From Archangium violaceum (GTDB taxonomy: Bacteria > Myxococcota > Myxococcia > Myxococcales > Myxococcaceae), in NCBI RefSeq assembly GCF_016859125.1, contig NZ_CP069338.1, positions 7,193,501-7,257,500 on the forward strand: a stretch of 64,000 bases of DNA. Direction: 5' to 3'. The translations under genes were made by a program, and so were the position numbers. A model generated the notes under the pieces. It was not told where the DNA came from and ran no database searches. It saw only the letters and a list, made by a program, of their open reading frames with translations. Within the stretch, counting starts at the first letter, position 1, and the number at the start of each line of letters is the position of its first letter. Positions 29,068 through 38,571 of the stretch are shown piece after piece.

Positions 29068-31044
29068 CTACTTCAGGGCCGGGAACGGACCGAAGACGCC
29101 GATCCAGCTCGCGGTGCCGGTGGCACCGGTCTCGCTGATCTTGTCCTCGTCGGACTCACCGTAGGGGTGCTGCACGGCGGCCATCAGGTAGCCGAAGCCG
29201 TTGATGTCCGGCACCCAGTACGGCGAGGTGGTCTCCGCGCCGTACGGGGTGGTCATGATGCGGGTGAGCTTGCCGGTGATGGTGTTGAACGCCCAGATGG
29301 CGTCGTTCTGATGCGAGGAGGTGTCCTCGCCGATGATCAGCGTGTTGTACTTCGGCAGGTAGGTGACGTTGTCCGGGCTGGCGATGCCGTTGACGCTGCA
29401 CGTGTTGCCCACGAACGGGCTGCCGGCCGGGTAGTTGGTCGTCACGCCGTGCACCAGCGGGTAGATGTTCAGCGGCGCGTACTGGGTGACGGTGGTGCCG
29501 CTCGAGGCGGTCCACGGACCCACGTCCATGGCGAACACCGCGCCACAGCGGTTCACCGCGCTCTGCAGGTGCGTGCCATCGTCGGCGCCCGTGGTGTTGG
29601 CCATCGGGCCCGTCACGTCGCTGATGGCCAGGTAGACGCGGTTCGTGTCCGGATCGAAGGTGACGCCCTCTTCCTTGTTCATCTCCACCGACGCGCCCAT
29701 GTAGGCGGCATAGCGGCGGGTCTCGAGGCGGGAGGCGGCCTTCTCCATGCCCGGCTTGAGCAGGAGGCACTCACCCAGGGTGGGGACGAAGCCGGCCGGG
29801 CAGGCGCCGGAGCTGTTCTTCGCGCCGACCTCGAAGATGTCGGAGAAGGTGATGCGGGGCGTGCCGGGCGCCGGGTGCAGCAGGGCGCGGATCTCCGCGT
29901 CGGTGGCGTGGCCGAGGTTGACCCACTCGATGTCACCCGAGACGAGCTGCGTGCCGCGGGGGCTCGTCTGGTAGATGCGCATCGCGTACAGGGTGCCCGC
30001 GCTCAGGTCGCCCGCGGTGTCCGCGACGAACATGGAGAGCGGCTCGCCGCTGCCGTCGCTGGTGAGCAGCACGGTCTTGCGGTCGGGCAGCACGTAGGAC
30101 AGCTCCATCGAGTGCCGGCCCATGGCGTAGTGCTTGGCCAGGGTGGGGTTGCCGCTCGCGTCGAGGGTGATCTCCGTGGCGAAGCCGTGGAAGTACGGAG
30201 AGAACTTCTCGTTGAACGTGGGCCACTCGGCGGACTGCAGGCCGTCCGCGGCGTTGATGCCCCAGTACTTCGCGAAGGCCTTGAGGTTGCGGTAGCTGGA
30301 GGCGCTCGAGGCCGGCCAGTCCGTCATGTCGAAGTAGGCCCGGGCATCGAGCGGGTACTCCTCCGAGGACAGGTAGGTGTTCCACGGCGTGGTGGAGCCG
30401 GCGCACGTGGTCCACAGGCCGTCCACGGGCGAGAGATCGACGGCGCGGGTGGACGTGGCGGACACCACGCCATTGCCCGCCTCCTGGGCGATGCGGGTGA
30501 CGAAGATCGAGGAGACCGGCGACTCGAACTGGCTCACCATGAAGGTGTTGTCCCCCACCTTCATCAGGGACGCGAAGTCCTGCGAGCTGGCGACCTCGAT
30601 GACGCCGCTGTCGTCCTTCATCGGCGTCCCGTTGGCCGTCGGGATGGTCCCGAAGCACGAGGCGGCGTTCGCATCGCTGCTCAGATCACAAGCGTGGCCC
30701 GAGCGATCCTGGCCGCTGCGCAGCAGCGTGATGAAGCCCAGGTTCCGCTCCTGGCCGTTGAAGTTCACCTTGCCCGCGGTGCGGACCTGGTGCTTGTCGG
30801 CGTTGGTGAGCGGGAAGCCAACGTCCGCGAAGGACAGCCAGCGGAAGCTCTCGCCCTGCTCACCCGGGGCGCCCGGGGCGCCCGTGTCGCCCTTGGGACC
30901 CTCCGGGCCCTGCGGACCCGGCTGACCGGTGGCTCCGGCGGGACCCTGCGGACCCTGCGGACCCTGCTGACCCTCGCAGCCGACCAGGGCGCTGCTGCCC
31001 ACGAGCAGCGCACTGGTGGCGATGCCCAGAATTCGACGTGCCAT
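29068..31044 (-). CDS. PhoX-like lipoprotein with a collagen-like stalk
   Basis: 658 residues. ATG 31044 follows GAGG; the lipobox LVGC gives Cys23. Residues 25-66 are 14 uninterrupted Gly-X-Y triplets (GPQ, GPA, GAT, GDT and so on), a collagen-like stalk, at 30847-30972. The rest resembles the PhoX/DUF839 beta-propeller: EEGVTFDPDTNRVYLAI and SPDNVTYLPKYNTLIIGED are the family's repeated blade motifs. PhoX enzymes are calcium/iron phosphatases, but I cannot confirm all metal ligands, so activity is inferred. The stalk would hold the propeller away from the lipid anchor. Confidence 0.78.
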   Translation of the reverse strand: MARRILGIATSALLVGSSALVGCEGQQGPQGPQGPAGATGQPGPQGPEGPKGDTGAPGAPGEQGESFRWLSFADVGFPLTNADKHQVRTAGKVNFNGQERNLGFITLLRSGQDRSGHACDLSSDANAASCFGTIPTANGTPMKDDSGVIEVASSQDFASLMKVGDNTFMVSQFESPVSSIFVTRIAQEAGNGVVSATSTRAVDLSPVDGLWTTCAGSTTPWNTYLSSEEYPLDARAYFDMTDWPASSASSYRNLKAFAKYWGINAADGLQSAEWPTFNEKFSPYFHGFATEITLDASGNPTLAKHYAMGRHSMELSYVLPDRKTVLLTSDGSGEPLSMFVADTAGDLSAGTLYAMRIYQTSPRGTQLVSGDIEWVNLGHATDAEIRALLHPAPGTPRITFSDIFEVGAKNSSGACPAGFVPTLGECLLLKPGMEKAASRLETRRYAAYMGASVEMNKEEGVTFDPDTNRVYLAISDVTGPMANTTGADDGTHLQSAVNRCGAVFAMDVGPWTASSGTTVTQYAPLNIYPLVHGVTTNYPAGSPFVGNTCSVNGIASPDNVTYLPKYNTLIIGEDTSSHQNDAIWAFNTITGKLTRIMTTPYGAETTSPYWVPDINGFGYLMAAVQHPYGESDEDKISETGATGTASWIGVFGPFPALK

Positions 31045-31282
31045 TTCGAAACGTCCTCTTGAGAGGTGGAGTTGCCCGCGACGTTGGGCGGCGCGCATCG
31101 TGGGGGCTGAATGTGGCGTTGCCTTGATGACATGGTCACGATTGCGTCGCGTCGGGACCGTCCCCATCGGCGCTCATTCGGGGTCGATGTCGTGTAAGGG
31201 TTGTTTATCCCACATGGCTGGTTCCACTCCGGAAAAGGCCTTTCGTTCGGCGGGGTTGGCCGCGTTTCCAGGGGTCTCTAAG

Positions 31283-33319
31283 ATGCGGGGCCGCATGCCT
31301 CCCCCCAACCGCCGTCCCTCCCGCAAGCCCGTCGATCCAGCCGAAGACTCGATGCCGGTTCCGCAGGACGACAGTACCCGCATCAAGTCCGTCAGCGCGG
31401 TTCGCCGTCCCGCTCGTCAGGAGCCAGAGGAGCCCGAGGCCTCCGAGGAGGAGTCGTATCCGGACGGGGAGGACTACGGTGACGAGGGGGCCTACGGCGA
31501 CGAGGACCTGCCGGCTGATCAGGACGATGACGACAATCCGGACGCCACGCGCGCCGGTCCGCCCCTGAAGCTGGAGATTCTCGAGGGGCCGGACAAGGGC
31601 CGGCGCAAGCGCTTCAAGGGCGTGCGCATGGTCATCGGACGGGGTCAGGACTGCGATCTGGTGCTGCTGGATCAGTCCGTGTCGCGCCGCCACGTGGAGC
31701 TGGTGTTCGGCGGCGAGAACGGAGTGCTGCTGCGCGACCTGGTCAGCGGCAACGGCACGCGGGTGAACGACGAGCGCGTGGACGACTGCAAGCTCAAGCA
31801 CGACGACGTCATCGCCATCGGCCGCACGAAGATTCGTTTCATCGACGAGCAGGAGCGCATCAAGCAGATGCGCCTCGCGGCCGAGGAGGCGGAGCGCAAG
31901 GAGAAGGAGGAGGCCGAGCGCAAGGCCCGTGAAGCGGAGGAGGCCGCGAAGAAGGCCGCCGAGGCCGCGGCCGCCGGGAGCGAGGCGGGTGCCAGCTCCG
32001 AGGGCGGCGAGCCCTCGCCCGACGCCGAGAAGGACAAGCGGACGCAGATCCGCTCCATCCACGACATTCCGCGCCGCAACGCCCCCAAGCGCAACACGAT
32101 GGGGCTCTTGATGGCGGGCGGGCTGGTGCTGCTGCTCGCCCTCATTGGTGGTGGCGTGCTCTTCCTCAACAGGGGTCCGCCGCCGCCGCCGCCGCCCAAC
32201 CCGAAGCAGGAGAAGGCCCTGGCGCTGCTCCAGCAGGCGCGCGCCGCCTTCCGGCAGGCCGAGTACGCCCAGGCGGTGGCGCTGGCGGAGGAGGCGGACA
32301 CCACCTTCCCGGGCGTGGACACGGAGGGCTTGCTGGCGGCGGCACGCAAGGAGCTGTCCCTCGTGGAGGCGTTCGCGCGGGTGCGCCAGCTGGCGGGCGA
32401 GGACAAGTTCGACGAGGCGCGCGAGCTGTTGGAGCAGACGCCGCATAGCACCGTGGAGCGCACGGAGGAGATGCGGGAGAAGCTCGACGCCGAGCTGGCG
32501 GCGGACGAGATCGCCTACCTGGTGAAGCAGGTGGACGCGGCGCTGGAGGCCCAGGACGTGGAATCGGCCCGGGCGCTCGTCCAGCGGTTGCCCCTGGAGC
32601 TCCAGCCCCCGTACCAGGCCAGGGTGGCGGAGCTGCAGGCGGCGCTCGAAGCGATGGCCCAGGATGCCGCGGCCCAGGAGCGGGCCCGCAGGGCGGCCGC
32701 CGCCCGCAGGGCGAAGGAGCAGCGCGAGGCGTTCATCGCCGAGGCCTTCAGCGCGGTGGAGGCCCGCTTCAACGCGGGTGACTACTCGCGCGCGGCGCTC
32801 GAGTGCGACCGGGTCATCGATGCCCACTCGGACGACAAGGAGATCCGCGACCGGGCGAAGTCGCTCAAGAAGCTCATCCCCCAGTTCGCGCGCGTCTACC
32901 TGGACGCGCAGCGCAAGATGCGGGCGAACGCGCTGGAGTCCGCGGCACGCCCGCTGCGCTCGGCGGCGGAGATGTACCGGCAGATGGGCTTCCAGGGGTC
33001 CATCGGGGAGACCCTCGATGCGCAGCTCGCCTCGTCCGCCGTCGTCGCGGGCAGGAGCGCCCTGGCGCGCAACGACGTGGCCTCGGCGGCGACCTTCTTC
33101 AAGGAGGCCCAGCGCCTGAACCCGGACGACTCCAAGGTCCAGGACGGCCTGGAGGCCATCCAGGGCAAGCTGGAGGAGCTGTTCCGGCAGGCCTATGTCC
33201 AGCGGGACAGGGATCCCGAGGGCTCGGCGGAGAGGTTCCGGCTGATTGCACAGCTGGCGGCCGAGGGTTCCGAATTGAAGACCCGGGCGGAGACACAACT
33301 CCAGGCACTGGATCAATAG
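31283..33319 (+). CDS. FHA-domain membrane protein with a coiled-coil/TPR region
   Basis: About 678 residues. An acidic, Pro-rich N-terminus leads to an FHA domain (about residues 95-190; IGRGQDC, SRRHVEL, NGTRVND), which binds phosphothreonine. A Lys/Glu/Ala coiled-coil follows (KEKEEAERKAREAEEAA), then one membrane helix (about 275-295, LLMAGGLVLLLALIGGGVLF), a Pro run, and an extended helical region of TPR-like repeats. Topology: FHA domain in the cytoplasm, repeats in the periplasm. ATG 31283 has AGGGG 9 bases upstream; ATG 31295 is an alternative. It precedes the cyclic-nucleotide-domain gene by 43 bases, suggesting an operon. Confidence 0.8.
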   Translation: MRGRMPPPNRRPSRKPVDPAEDSMPVPQDDSTRIKSVSAVRRPARQEPEEPEASEEESYPDGEDYGDEGAYGDEDLPADQDDDDNPDATRAGPPLKLEILEGPDKGRRKRFKGVRMVIGRGQDCDLVLLDQSVSRRHVELVFGGENGVLLRDLVSGNGTRVNDERVDDCKLKHDDVIAIGRTKIRFIDEQERIKQMRLAAEEAERKEKEEAERKAREAEEAAKKAAEAAAAGSEAGASSEGGEPSPDAEKDKRTQIRSIHDIPRRNAPKRNTMGLLMAGGLVLLLALIGGGVLFLNRGPPPPPPPNPKQEKALALLQQARAAFRQAEYAQAVALAEEADTTFPGVDTEGLLAAARKELSLVEAFARVRQLAGEDKFDEARELLEQTPHSTVERTEEMREKLDAELAADEIAYLVKQVDAALEAQDVESARALVQRLPLELQPPYQARVAELQAALEAMAQDAAAQERARRAAAARRAKEQREAFIAEAFSAVEARFNAGDYSRAALECDRVIDAHSDDKEIRDRAKSLKKLIPQFARVYLDAQRKMRANALESAARPLRSAAEMYRQMGFQGSIGETLDAQLASSAVVAGRSALARNDVASAATFFKEAQRLNPDDSKVQDGLEAIQGKLEELFRQAYVQRDRDPEGSAERFRLIAQLAAEGSELKTRAETQLQALDQ

Positions 33320-33362
33320 AGGTGGAGTAGGGTCACCCCCCCATGGTTCGCGGAGGAGAGGG

Positions 33363-34703
33363 ATGAACGAGTCATCATTGCGGGAACTCGGGCTGGATCT
33401 GCTGGAGGATCGCCAGTTCGAGCGGGCGCTCGCGGTGTTCGCCGAGGCGGTGCGCCGGATACCCGCGGATCACCGCTCGCGGATGCTGGCCGCGCGCTGT
33501 CTGTCGGAGCTGGGAGAGCGTGAGCGGGCGGTCACCGTGTATCACGCCTGTGCGGAGGGGCTGCTGCGGCGCGACTACCTGCTGTCCGCCATGGCGGCCT
33601 GCAAGCTGGGGTTGGAGCTGGCGCCCCAGGAGAAGCGGCTCAGGGAGACGCTGGTGCGCCTGCACGCACGCGCGGCGCGCAACGTGGCCGGGCGTGCCTC
33701 GGTGCCTCCGCCGCTGCCGCCGGAGACGCTCTTCGACGGCAAGGTGGAGACGGACATCATGTCGCTGTCCGGCGAGGAGCTGAGCGACCGCGCCATCGAG
33801 GTGCTCGCCGCGCCGGATCCGGGCGGTACCGCCAACCCGAACGACCGGCCGCCCCTACCGCTCTTCGCGGACCTGGAGCTCGATGCCTTCATCGATCTGG
33901 TGGGCCGCATGGGCCTGCGCGCCATCAAGCCCGAGGAGGTGGTGAGCGTCGAGGGTGAGGCCTCGGACCGGCTGCACGTCATCGTCGCCGGCAAGGCCGA
34001 GGTGACGCGGCGGGTGGAGGGAGAGGATCGGACGCTGGGCTTCCTCGGAGGCGGGTCCATCTTCGGCGAGCTGTCGCTGCTCACGGGCGCGCCGCCCTCG
34101 GCCACCATCACGGCCGTCTCGGACATGGAGGTGTTCGAGATCCGTCGCGAGCACCTCAACGCGGTGGCCAAGAACCACCCCTCGATGCCGCAGGTGTTGG
34201 CCAACTTCGCGCACAAGCGCATGGAGCGGAACCTGACGGCCACCTCGCCGCTGTTCCAGCCCATGCCCGAGTCCGAGCGCGCCGCGCTGCTGCAGCGCTT
34301 CGCCTTCCGTGCGCTGCAACCGGGGGAGAAGGTGCTGGTGGAGGGCGAGCACTCGCCGGGCCTCTTCCTGGTGCTCGCGGGCGAGCTGGTGGTGCAGAAG
34401 GACGACCCGGCCGGTGGCGCCGTGCGTCTGGGCGTGCTGCGCGAGGGCGAGGTGGCGGGGGAGATCTCCCTGCTCACCGGCCTGCGAGCCACGGCCACGG
34501 TGGTGTCCACGCGCAAGACGGCGGCGGCCTTCCTGGAGCGCGCGGCCTTCCACGAGCTGGTGAAGACGTATCCGCACATCAAGAAGTACCTGGAGCAGCT
34601 GTCGGATCGCCGGTTGAAGCAGATCGGCGAGGCGCTGCGGCCCGCGGAGATCCTCGACGCGGACGAGCTGCTCATGGAGAGCGACGGAACGGGGACGGCC
34701 TGA
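33363..34703 (+). CDS. Double cyclic-nucleotide-binding-domain protein with TPR start
   Basis: 446 residues, cytoplasmic. A TPR-like helical region (about 1-110) is followed by two cyclic-nucleotide-binding beta-barrels (about 180-300 and 310-430). The phosphate-binding cassettes are FGELSLLTGAPPSATI and AGEISLLTGLRATATV. In both, the position of the cassette Arg (P-R-x-A-T) is replaced (Pro and Ala), so true cAMP/cGMP binding is doubtful and a structural or altered-ligand role is possible. No DNA-binding domain is present. GGAGGAG precedes the ATG. Likely co-transcribed with the FHA gene. Confidence 0.82.
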   Translation: MNESSLRELGLDLLEDRQFERALAVFAEAVRRIPADHRSRMLAARCLSELGERERAVTVYHACAEGLLRRDYLLSAMAACKLGLELAPQEKRLRETLVRLHARAARNVAGRASVPPPLPPETLFDGKVETDIMSLSGEELSDRAIEVLAAPDPGGTANPNDRPPLPLFADLELDAFIDLVGRMGLRAIKPEEVVSVEGEASDRLHVIVAGKAEVTRRVEGEDRTLGFLGGGSIFGELSLLTGAPPSATITAVSDMEVFEIRREHLNAVAKNHPSMPQVLANFAHKRMERNLTATSPLFQPMPESERAALLQRFAFRALQPGEKVLVEGEHSPGLFLVLAGELVVQKDDPAGGAVRLGVLREGEVAGEISLLTGLRATATVVSTRKTAAAFLERAAFHELVKTYPHIKKYLEQLSDRRLKQIGEALRPAEILDADELLMESDGTGTA

Positions 34704-34719
34704 GGCCGGGGAGCACGCG

Positions 34720-35211
34720 ATGACGTTGTCGAGAGGGCACGTGCTGGGGTTGGTGCTGGGGCTGCTGGCCGCGGGCGCGGTGCTGGCCTTCTGGCCCCAG
34801 GAGGAGCCCGGGGTGAAGGAGGCCATCACGCGCAAGGTGGTGCGGATGACGGACGCCGCCGAGCGCAAGGACATGGCCGAGCTGATGGACGGCGTCTCCG
34901 ACAACTTCCAGACGGACAACGGGTGGAACAAGCAGCAGGTGAGGGGCGTGCTGCTGGGTCAGGTGCTGAGGGGCAACTGGGTGCGGATCTTCGTGAGGGA
35001 TCTGCAGGTGACCGAGGTGAACCCCAGCCGGGGCGACGTGCAGGTGAAGATCATCTTCGGCCGCTCGCAGTCGGAGGAGCTGGAGACCCTGGCGCAGGAG
35101 AGCGTGCTGAGCGCCTATCTCATCGAAGGCACGTTCGAGAAGCAGAGCGACGGCGAGTGGCGCGTGGTGCAGGCGAGCCACCGTCCCCTGAGCCCGACCG
35201 AGCTCTTCTGA
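34720..35211 (+). CDS. Membrane-anchored NTF2-like small protein
   Basis: 163 residues. An N-terminal membrane helix or uncleaved signal (VLGLVLGLLAAGAVLAFW) leads to an alpha/beta domain of about 110 residues with the feel of the NTF2/SnoaL fold (helix, ERKDMAELMDGVSDNF, then four to five strands, ending GEWRVVQASHRPLS). It starts 16 bases after the cNMP gene, with GGGGAG upstream. No catalytic residues are recognisable; the family often binds small ligands or serves as a scaffold. It ends the 31.3-35.2 kb operon, facing the TPR gene. Confidence 0.7.
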   Translation: MTLSRGHVLGLVLGLLAAGAVLAFWPQEEPGVKEAITRKVVRMTDAAERKDMAELMDGVSDNFQTDNGWNKQQVRGVLLGQVLRGNWVRIFVRDLQVTEVNPSRGDVQVKIIFGRSQSEELETLAQESVLSAYLIEGTFEKQSDGEWRVVQASHRPLSPTELF

Positions 35212-35238
35212 TTCCGGTCCCACCCCTCCCTCCACCCT

Positions 35239-35272
35239 CCCTCTCCCCCTGGGAGAGGGTCGGGGTGAGGGT
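35239..35272. repeat. Dispersed palindromic repeat, copy 3
   Basis: CCCTCTCCC, loop CCT, GGGAGAGGG (35239-35259), followed by TCGGGGTGAGGGT. The stem is perfect over 9 bases. It lies exactly in the 72-base gap between the stops of convergent genes, so it can act as a bidirectional end signal. Confidence 0.78.
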
Positions 35273-35283
35273 ATCGAGGACCC

Positions 35284-36879
35284 CTAGCGCAGCAGCGCAT
35301 CCACCTCGTTCTTCCACGCCCTGGCCATGGCGGACTGTCCCGCGGCCGCCAGGCGCTTCTCCACGTCCGAGGCCTTCCCCTTGAGCGTCTCGAGGGACTC
35401 GCCCTGCTGGCGCGCGCGGGTGAGCCCGAAGAAGTAGTGCTGGCAGCCGGTGGAGAACTCGCCCTTGGCGAAGAGCAGCTCTCCCAGGGCCTCGTAGGCC
35501 TCGGGGAGGGTGCCCATGCCGTTCTCGGGAGCCACCTCCACCAGCAGTGGCCGGGCGGCGTCGTAGTCCTGGCGGGCCATCAGCAGCGCGGCCTTGGCGT
35601 ATTGAGCGCGGGCCCTTTCCACACCCTTCACCGCCAGGGCCCGGTCGTACGCCGCCATCGCGTCCTCCGCGCGAGCCAGCGCCTGCAGCACCTGGCCTCG
35701 CGTCAGCCAGTAGCGATCATCGCGCTCCATCGCGCCCACCGTCCTTCCCTCGGGAGCCGGGACCTGCACATCGCGGAAGACGGTCTCGTAGGCATCCAGC
35801 AGCGCCAGCGCGCCCTCGCCATCCCCCGCCTGCTGCAGTGCCCGTGCGCCGTCCAGGTAGAGCAGGGTCGCCGTCCGCCGCTTCGCCACCGCCTCCTGGA
35901 AGGCCGCGCGAGCCCCCGGCTCCTTCTTCAGGGCCAGCGCGCGCGCGCGGATGAAGAGGGCATGGTGCTCATCCGGCGACGCGGCGAGCGCCTCCCCGGC
36001 GTGCTTCAGGGCCTCGTCCGGGTTGCCTTCCGTCAGCGCCAGCGCGGCCTGGACCACGCGGGTACGGGCCTTCAGCGCCGGGGTGATCTCGGCCTCGCGC
36101 CCCATCACGTCCGAGACGAGCCGGGCGGCGTCGCCGCGTCCCGTTCCCTGGTACAGCCGTGCGAGCGCCAGCGAGAGCCGCGCGCGCAGATGGTCCGGGT
36201 TGGCCGCCATGCCCTTCTTCAATGCCTCGGCGGCCTGGGCGTACAGGCCCTCGTCGAGCAGGGCCTCGCCGTGGGCCACGGGGTAGCGCGGCTCCCGCCA
36301 CGCCGCCTCACTGGCCCGAGCGAAGGCCTGCCGCGCATCCAGCAGCCTGCCTCGTGCCAGCAGCGCCTGGGCCTCGGCCAGCGCCAGCTTGGGACTCTTG
36401 GCGCCCTGCGTCTTCAAGTCCTCCAGGTACTTCTCCGCCTCGGCGGGCTTGCCCTCCGCCAGCAGGAGCATCGCCCGGGTGCCGTAGCGCTCGCCCGAGC
36501 GCGAGTCCAACGCCTCGGCGCGCGCCAGGTGCTCGCGGGTGCCGGCCTCCGCGTCCGCCTGGCGGTGCTCCAGCCACAGCCGCAGGTTCACCTCCGCCGC
36601 CAGTGCCTGGGCGTCGCGCGCGTCCGAGTCCACCTGGAAGAGGGCCTCCAGCTCCGCGAGCGCCTTGCGTAGGTCCGCCGGGTTGTCGCGCTGGGCCAGG
36701 GTCCGCGCGGCCTTCATGCGCGCCTGCACCTGCTGGCGCACCGAGCCGCGGTGCACGACGTACGTCACCGCGCCGGCCAGCAGCACCGCCACCAGGCCCA
36801 CCTGCACGAGCGCGCTCGGCAGCCTCTCCCGCCTCCGCCAATCCCGCGCTCCGCCCGGACTTCCATTCGTCGCGGCCAT
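35284..36879 (-). CDS. Membrane-anchored TPR protein
   Basis: About 531 residues. An N-terminal cytoplasmic segment (residues 1-25), one membrane helix (LVQVGLVAVLLAGAVTYVV) and then a periplasmic alpha-helical superhelix of many tetratricopeptide repeats (recurrent patterns such as ALLARGRLLDARQAFARAS, AALALTEGNPDEALKHAGEA). TPR scaffolds assemble protein complexes. ATG 36879 has GGAGG eight bases upstream; the longer TTG frame does not. It converges on the NTF2-like gene and diverges from the kinase gene at 37016. Confidence 0.75.
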   Translation of the reverse strand: MAATNGSPGGARDWRRRERLPSALVQVGLVAVLLAGAVTYVVHRGSVRQQVQARMKAARTLAQRDNPADLRKALAELEALFQVDSDARDAQALAAEVNLRLWLEHRQADAEAGTREHLARAEALDSRSGERYGTRAMLLLAEGKPAEAEKYLEDLKTQGAKSPKLALAEAQALLARGRLLDARQAFARASEAAWREPRYPVAHGEALLDEGLYAQAAEALKKGMAANPDHLRARLSLALARLYQGTGRGDAARLVSDVMGREAEITPALKARTRVVQAALALTEGNPDEALKHAGEALAASPDEHHALFIRARALALKKEPGARAAFQEAVAKRRTATLLYLDGARALQQAGDGEGALALLDAYETVFRDVQVPAPEGRTVGAMERDDRYWLTRGQVLQALARAEDAMAAYDRALAVKGVERARAQYAKAALLMARQDYDAARPLLVEVAPENGMGTLPEAYEALGELLFAKGEFSTGCQHYFFGLTRARQQGESLETLKGKASDVEKRLAAAGQSAMARAWKNEVDALLR

Positions 36880-36962
36880 GGAGGGTGCCTCCAAACGAGA
36901 ATTTGAATGGTTTCAGACGTTTATGAATGAGACGATGGGGTCGGTCGTAGATAGGCACGGTC

Positions 36963-36985
36963 CCCCGATGCGTCAACGCACGGGG
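36963..36985 (+). promoter_or_regulatory. Hairpin in the leader of the homoserine kinase-like gene
   Basis: CCCCG, bulged A, TGCG, loop TCAA, CGCA, CGGGG: 9 pairs, ending 30 bases before ATG 37016. It may be a leader structure; no regulator is implied by sequence alone. Confidence 0.3.
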
Positions 36986-37015
36986 CGGAAGGTGTGCCGC
37001 GGAGAGGACATCATC

Positions 37016-37987
37016 ATGGCGCTCTACACCACGCTGGACGCCGCGGCCTTCACGCGGCTCTCGGAGTCCTACGGATTGGGGACGGTGCGCGAGTTCACGG
37101 GCATTCCCCAGGGGTCCATCAACACCAACTACCGGCTGGTGACGGCCTCGGGGCGCTACTTCGTCCGGCACACCACGGTACGCTCGGCGGAGGATCTACG
37201 CTTCGAGGCGGAGCTGCTGGCCCTGCTCAACGAGTCCCACTTCCCCTCGCCGCGGCTCGTCTCCACGCGCGAGGGGGCGCCCTTCCTGGAATGGGAGGGG
37301 GGCCGGGTGTCCATCTTCGCGTGGCTGGTGGGCGAGGAGCTCTCCCGCGCGCAGCTCACCCCCGAGCACCTGGAGGCCCTGGGGCTGGAGCTGGGCAAGC
37401 TGCACCGCATCACCCTGTCCTTCAGTGGCGCGCGCTCCAACCCCTATGGCCCGGAGGTGGTGCGTGGCTGGCTGGAGGAGCTGAAGCTCAACCCGGACGC
37501 GGAGCTGTCCGCCATCGCCGGGGAGCTGGAGGGCTACCTGGAGCGGGCCGAGGCGGCACGCGGAGGCCTGGAGCCGCGGGGCGTCATCCACGCGGACCTC
37601 TTCCTGGACAACGTGAAGTGGCTGGGGGACCGGGTGAGCGCCCTCTTCGATTTCGAGATGGCGTGCCGGGACTTCTACGCGTTGGACGTGGCCATCACCC
37701 TCAACGCGTGGTGCTTCGACGCGGGCGCCTACCGGCCGGAGCTGTGCCGGGCGCTGCTGCGCGGCTACCAGGTGGAGCGCACGCTGGTGCCGGTGGAGCG
37801 CGAGAGCCTCTTCGGGCACGCGCTCTTCGGGGCGGTGCGTTACACCGCCAGCCGCATCCGCGACTTCCACCTGTCCGGGTTGCCGCCTGACAAATTGGCA
37901 CCGAAGGACTTCCGCACCTACCTGGCCCGGGCGAGGGCCCTGGCCCAGATGGGGCCGGAGGGCCTGCGCGCGCTCGCGGGTGTGTGA
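37016..37987 (+). CDS. Homoserine kinase type II-like phosphotransferase
   Basis: 323 residues of the APH/choline-kinase fold. The N-lobe starts with GSINTNYRLVTASGRYFVRH. The catalytic loop is HADLFLDNVKW (Asp catalytic, Asn metal ligand), and the next Asp is in LFDFEMACRDFYALDVA. HADLF-DNV with the short N-terminal lobe is the mark of the ThrB type II homoserine kinase group, so ATP-dependent phosphorylation of homoserine in threonine synthesis is likely, though related sugar or choline kinases share the fold. No thr gene is adjacent. GGAGAGGACATC precedes the ATG. Confidence 0.8.
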   Translation: MALYTTLDAAAFTRLSESYGLGTVREFTGIPQGSINTNYRLVTASGRYFVRHTTVRSAEDLRFEAELLALLNESHFPSPRLVSTREGAPFLEWEGGRVSIFAWLVGEELSRAQLTPEHLEALGLELGKLHRITLSFSGARSNPYGPEVVRGWLEELKLNPDAELSAIAGELEGYLERAEAARGGLEPRGVIHADLFLDNVKWLGDRVSALFDFEMACRDFYALDVAITLNAWCFDAGAYRPELCRALLRGYQVERTLVPVERESLFGHALFGAVRYTASRIRDFHLSGLPPDKLAPKDFRTYLARARALAQMGPEGLRALAGV

Positions 37988-38011
37988 GCGCGCGCCGCGG
38001 GGCTCAGCGGC

Positions 38012-38479
38012 TCAGATGCCGGTGACGATGCGCCACTGCCCGTCCTCCTTCTGGAGGACCATCTGCTCCAGCTCGGACTCGCGCTGCGCCCTGTCGAGCA
38101 GCCCCGGCGCCTGGAAGCTCGCGTTCCAGTAGTAGATGACGGTGGCGGTCCCATTGCGCTTCACGTCCACCTGGCGAATCTCCAGGTCCACCCGGGGCGA
38201 TTTCAGTCGGGCGAAGAGGGGCGGAAGCGCCTCGGGCAGGGTGTCATGGGTGAGGTCGTCCGCAGGATCCTCGGTGCCGGCGTTGTCGCGGAACGACTTC
38301 GAGACGAGCTGCTGGATGGCCTGCGCATCGCGCGCCTCGATGGCGGAGCGGTAGTTCTCCATCAGCTGGAGGATGGCGCGGGTGTCTTCGGTGTCGGTGA
38401 TCTGCGTGCCCGGGATGAAGCGGGGGCCGCAGGCCGCGAGCACGAGAAGGGCGCAGACAAGCAACGGACGGACGTTCAT
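38012..38479 (-). CDS. Small lipoprotein, NTF2/SnoaL-like
   Basis: 155 residues. The lipobox LLVLAACGP places a lipid-bearing Cys at about 17. The mature part (AILQLMENYRSAIEARDAQAIQQLV, then strands ending in GQWRIVTGI) matches the NTF2/SnoaL nuclear-transport-factor-like fold seen in many outer-membrane lipoproteins. ATG 38479 is at the beginning of the signal; the frame continues upstream only as shadow. Its promoter region overlaps the end of the membrane peptidase gene, 92 bases upstream on the same strand. Function is unknown. Confidence 0.75.
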   Translation of the reverse strand: MNVRPLLVCALLVLAACGPRFIPGTQITDTEDTRAILQLMENYRSAIEARDAQAIQQLVSKSFRDNAGTEDPADDLTHDTLPEALPPLFARLKSPRVDLEIRQVDVKRNGTATVIYYWNASFQAPGLLDRAQRESELEQMVLQKEDGQWRIVTGI

Positions 38480-38571
38480 GGTCGTGGGGTCTCCGTGATG
38501 GGGCAACCGCGCACGGGGACTTGCATTCCCCATGCCGGGAGATGAGGACTTCGGCCTGGCGTGTGGCGCGT

